A DNA stretch of 19,431 nucleotides from Thiobacillus sp. (GTDB taxonomy: Bacteria > Pseudomonadota > Gammaproteobacteria > Burkholderiales > Thiobacillaceae), in contig JAIWOL010000151.1 of the NCBI GenBank assembly GCA_020216925.1, positions 1-19,431 on the forward strand, given 5' to 3'. Made by a program: the position numbers and the translations under genes. The notes under the pieces are model-generated. The model made no database searches. It was not told the origin of the DNA and saw nothing but the letters and a program-made list of their open reading frames with translations. Shown here piece after piece: positions 17,404-19,431 of this stretch (positions are counted from its first letter, which is position 1; every line of letters begins with the position of its first letter).

Positions 17404-18075
17404 TCAGTCGGGGCGGGAAAACTGGATGAGTGTGCGCAGCTCACCCTCGAACAGCGCGTCCATGTGGACGCGACCGGGATATTCCTGCAAGGACAATCCC
17501 GTCCTTGACTGTGGGCTGATATCGACCACCCGGAGCATGGCGGCGGGATAGTCCACATCGAGCGTAACGCGCATCGGGTAATACCCGTCGAGGAACTTGC
17601 GCATGTAGGGGCCATTGTTCAGGTTGAAGTAGCCTCCCCCGGTGTCGCGCAGCGCACGTGTTTGCGCAGACAGACACAGGCGGGAGCCGGGTTCGATCTG
17701 GCGCAGCTGGATGCTGGGCCCCTCGACCCAGGCCTCGGCCACGCCCTGCAGGGTGTCGATCCTGAGGTCGCGCACAAAGCCTTCGCGGAAAGTGATCTGC
17801 GCACGGGGAACGGCGTCGAGGTTGTCGTGGCATTGTTTCAGGATCACCCAGCCAGTATCCAGGCTGGCGGCATCGATGACGATGCGGTTCTGGTGATGGT
17901 GGACGGGTTTGTCTGGTTGCGTCGCCAGAAAGTGCAGCTGGCCCTCGTTGACATCCGATGCGCTTTTCAGCATGAGATCGTCGTTTGCACCGGCTGCGCA
18001 AGCCAGCAACAGGATCAACCCGGCGCCCAGTCCGGCGCAGGCTGCCGGAATCGATTCAGTCGCGGGGCGGGACAT
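17404..18075 (-). CDS. Exported protein of unknown function, paired with the NlpC/P60 gene
   Basis: 223 residues from the ATG at 18075, which places a hydrophobic signal segment (about 12-30, ending ACAAGAND) at the N-terminus and overlaps the NlpC/P60 gene by 20 bases. An in-frame ATG at 18129 is also possible but adds a leader. The mature part looks beta-rich, with phrases such as LDTGWVILKQCHDNLDAVPRA, NNGPYMRKFLDGYYPMRVTL and LRTLIQFSRPD, and two cysteines about 50 residues apart. I do not recognise a named family. The overlap with a cell-wall hydrolase gene suggests an envelope role, by inference only. No terminator was seen between it and the fbp promoter region. Confidence 0.72.
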   Translation of the reverse strand: MSRPATESIPAACAGLGAGLILLLACAAGANDDLMLKSASDVNEGQLHFLATQPDKPVHHHQNRIVIDAASLDTGWVILKQCHDNLDAVPRAQITFREGFVRDLRIDTLQGVAEAWVEGPSIQLRQIEPGSRLCLSAQTRALRDTGGGYFNLNNGPYMRKFLDGYYPMRVTLDVDYPAAMLRVVDISPQSRTGLSLQEYPGRVHMDALFEGELRTLIQFSRPD

Positions 18076-18514
18076 CGGGCAAGACAACACGCCGGGCGCC
18101 TTCATAGCGGGATTGCCAGTAGCGTTCATCGAGCCGCGACACCCTCACCGAACCGGTGCGGCTGCTGGTGGCATGGACGAAGCGCTGGTCGCCGAGATAG
18201 ATGCCAACGTGCGAATAGGCACGGTTGAGGGTGTTGAAGAACACCAGATCGCCTGGCCGCAGCTCGTCATCGGCAAGCGGGCGGGCGGATTCGCTGATTG
18301 CCCGGCTGTCACGCGGCAGGGTCAGTCCCAGGGTGGCGCGGAATACATGACCCACAAATCCGCTGCAGTCCATGCCGGTTTCCGGCGAGTCGCCGCCGAG
18401 CCTGTAGGGGCTGCCGACCAGGCTGACGGCATAGAAAGGCACTTCGTCCGGCAGTTCGGCAGTGGCAGCGGTCGAAAACAGCAGGGCAAAGAGGAACAGG
18501 CGGCGCATCGGCAT
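18056..18514 (-). CDS. Exported NlpC/P60 cell-wall peptidase
   Basis: 152 residues: a signal peptide (1-19, ATA-E) and a compact NlpC/P60 domain with catalytic Cys50 (GMDCSGFV), His102 (YSHVGIYLGD) and His114 (FVHA). The LPRDSRA and LRPGDLVFF phrases are typical of the family. These enzymes cut peptide cross-bridges of peptidoglycan in the periplasm. There is no separate binding domain. The start could be the ATG at 18514 or one two codons later at 18508; neither has a strong ribosome-binding site. It is divergent from the DUF6781-like gene across a 69-base spacer and overlaps the unknown exported gene downstream. Confidence 0.9.
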   Translation of the reverse strand: MPMRRLFLFALLFSTAATAELPDEVPFYAVSLVGSPYRLGGDSPETGMDCSGFVGHVFRATLGLTLPRDSRAISESARPLADDELRPGDLVFFNTLNRAYSHVGIYLGDQRFVHATSSRTGSVRVSRLDERYWQSRYEGARRVVLPDVPPRD

Positions 18515-18583
18515 GTCAATCGGGTCTATATTGTAAGCAGACTACGGCCACCGTCTGGCCGGGCTTGAACAGGAGATCGCACC

Positions 18584-19282
18584 ATGAGCGAGTTGCCATT
18601 CCGGGATGAAGTGAATCAGGCCGGTGTCCATATTCCCGAAAATGCGCAGTTGATGCAATTGCGGGATGAGGCGGCCGCAGCCGCCGGCGCCCCCGACCTG
18701 CGTGAACGTGTCCGCGAATTCACTGCGCGCGCCCTGCATGACAAGCGTCTGGCGCTGGAAGACATGCGGGCTATCGTCGCCGCGGTGACCGAAGGGGTAA
18801 ACACCGGCTTGTCCGCGAGCGGCGGAGAACTGAAAGCCGGTATCAAACAGGCTGTTGCGGGCCTGGACGACGCCTTTGGCAGCGCGGCCCAGGCGATTTC
18901 CTACAGCATCCGCGAAGCGGTGGAACAGGGGCGCGCTTTCAAGGACAACGAGCTGAAAACCAGTCTGGAGGAATTGCGCGACCTGGAAGCTCGCTTCGTC
19001 GACACCCTGCGCCAGGCCGCACGGCAATCAGGCGGCGCCCTCAAGGATGAACTCGAACAACTGGCGGGACATATGAAAATCGCCGGCACCCGCACCGGGA
19101 ATCAGGTGCGCGAGGCGCTGGGGGAGTTCGCGGCTGGCGTCAAAACCGGTGCGACAGCCGGCCGGGCGGGTCTGGATGAATCCGTCACTGTCGCGAGCCA
19201 GAGACTGTCGCAGATCGCCAGCGGCGTGCTGGCGGCGGTATCGGATTCGCTCAAGCGGCAAAGCGAGCGCCTGCGTTCCTGA
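18584..19282 (+). CDS. Helical protein of unknown function, resembles DUF6781
   Basis: 232 residues with AGGAG about 9 bases before the ATG. No signal peptide or membrane helix is visible. The sequence is a chain of amphipathic helices rich in Ala, Glu, Arg and Gly, with two similar stretches (for example GGELKAGIKQAVAGLDDAFG and GGALKDELEQLAGHMK), and no cysteines. The style resembles DUF6781 proteins, an uncharacterised family, and also phasin- or apolipoprotein-like helical proteins. I favour DUF6781 from general likeness only. It stands alone on the plus strand, divergent from the NlpC/P60 gene. Confidence 0.7.
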   Translation: MSELPFRDEVNQAGVHIPENAQLMQLRDEAAAAAGAPDLRERVREFTARALHDKRLALEDMRAIVAAVTEGVNTGLSASGGELKAGIKQAVAGLDDAFGSAAQAISYSIREAVEQGRAFKDNELKTSLEELRDLEARFVDTLRQAARQSGGALKDELEQLAGHMKIAGTRTGNQVREALGEFAAGVKTGATAGRAGLDESVTVASQRLSQIASGVLAAVSDSLKRQSERLRS

Positions 19283-19287
19283 TTCAT

Positions 19288-19300
19288 CACGGGGCCCGTG
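19288..19300 (+). terminator. Short hairpin after the DUF6781-like gene
   Basis: Five bases after the stop, CACGG-GGC-CCGTG forms a 5-base GC-rich stem. It is followed by a G-rich stretch rather than a T-run, so it is at best a weak or Rho-assisted terminator. Confidence 0.25.
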
Positions 19301-19340
19301 GGTGGGGGCCGCCGCCGTAAATCGCTACACTGTGGTCGAC

Positions 19341-19431
19341 CGTGTCAAGCGACACGCAGATTTAACCCCCTGACGACATCTGGAATTGACCCCCTGGGTT
19401 AATCAACTTTCCGACGTGATCGGGGTGGGGG
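19341..19431 (+). mobile_element. Possible left end of an IS21-type insertion sequence, cut off by window edge
   Basis: No gene is seen after 19282. A perfect palindrome CGTGTC-AAGC-GACACG spans 19341-19356 and contains a TG-beginning tip (TGTCAAGCGACA). TTAACCCCCTG (19362-19372) and TTGACCCCCTG (19386-19396) then repeat with 24-base spacing. IS21-family elements begin with TG and carry several spaced copies of a short transposase-binding repeat inside each end, often of the TTGACCCCC kind. The transposase gene would lie beyond the window, so this is unproven. Confidence 0.4.

Noticed and set aside
18515..18583. Promoters in the divergent spacer between the NlpC/P60 and DUF6781-like genes
   Set aside because: TACAAT on the minus strand is a fair -10 match but lacks a -35 partner, and no plus-strand pair was found.

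Overview
The window is GC-rich, densely packed chromosomal DNA from a proteobacterium. Several things point to a chemolithotrophic sulfur oxidiser, most likely a betaproteobacterium of the Thiobacillus type: a flavocytochrome c sulfide dehydrogenase pair (fccA/fccB), a YeeE/YedE sulfur-transport-type membrane protein at the left edge, a secreted DUF302 protein, and tightly overlapping genes. The taxonomic call rests on gene content and protein style only. No rRNA, tRNA or CRISPR array was seen.

Left part (1-3308, minus strand): a truncated YeeE-family gene at the edge, preceded by a four-gene MCE-type lipid-transport operon read right to left. Its order is MlaE-like permease, a short ATPase-like protein, MCE-domain protein, and a helical lipoprotein. 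Every junction is a 4-base stop/start overlap. The ATPase-like subunit lacks the Walker A half of the fold, and its signature and Walker B motifs are damaged, so the operon appears not to encode its own energy source. This is the most unusual thing in the window.

Centre-left (3391-7859, plus strand): a second tight operon encodes an exported SH3-domain protein, an exported M48 metalloprotease, a CHASE2-containing adenylate cyclase and, 16 bases later, a metallo-beta-lactamase-fold class II cyclic nucleotide phosphodiesterase. Synthesis and breakdown of cAMP are therefore encoded together, downstream of two envelope proteins.

Centre-right (7937-17292, minus strand): a long run of minus-strand genes starts at a Fur-box promoter (about 17323-17351). 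It runs fbpA-fbpB-fbpC (ferric iron ABC importer), then a hybrid histidine kinase whose start overlaps the fbpC stop, then a DUF302 protein with a methionine-rich segment. After a 111-base gap come an exported coiled-coil protein, the monohaem cytochrome fccA and the flavoprotein fccB. Two adjacent hairpins lie between fbpA and fbpB and probably lower expression of the permease and ATPase relative to the binding protein. Iron supply, envelope signalling and sulfide oxidation are thus physically linked.

Right part (17404-19431): two minus-strand genes encode an NlpC/P60 cell-wall hydrolase and an exported protein of unknown function, which overlap by 20 bases. A divergent plus-strand gene encodes a helical protein resembling DUF6781. 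The last ~90 bases contain no gene but carry a palindrome and a short motif repeated 24 bases apart, which look like the terminal region of an IS21-type insertion sequence cut off by the window edge.
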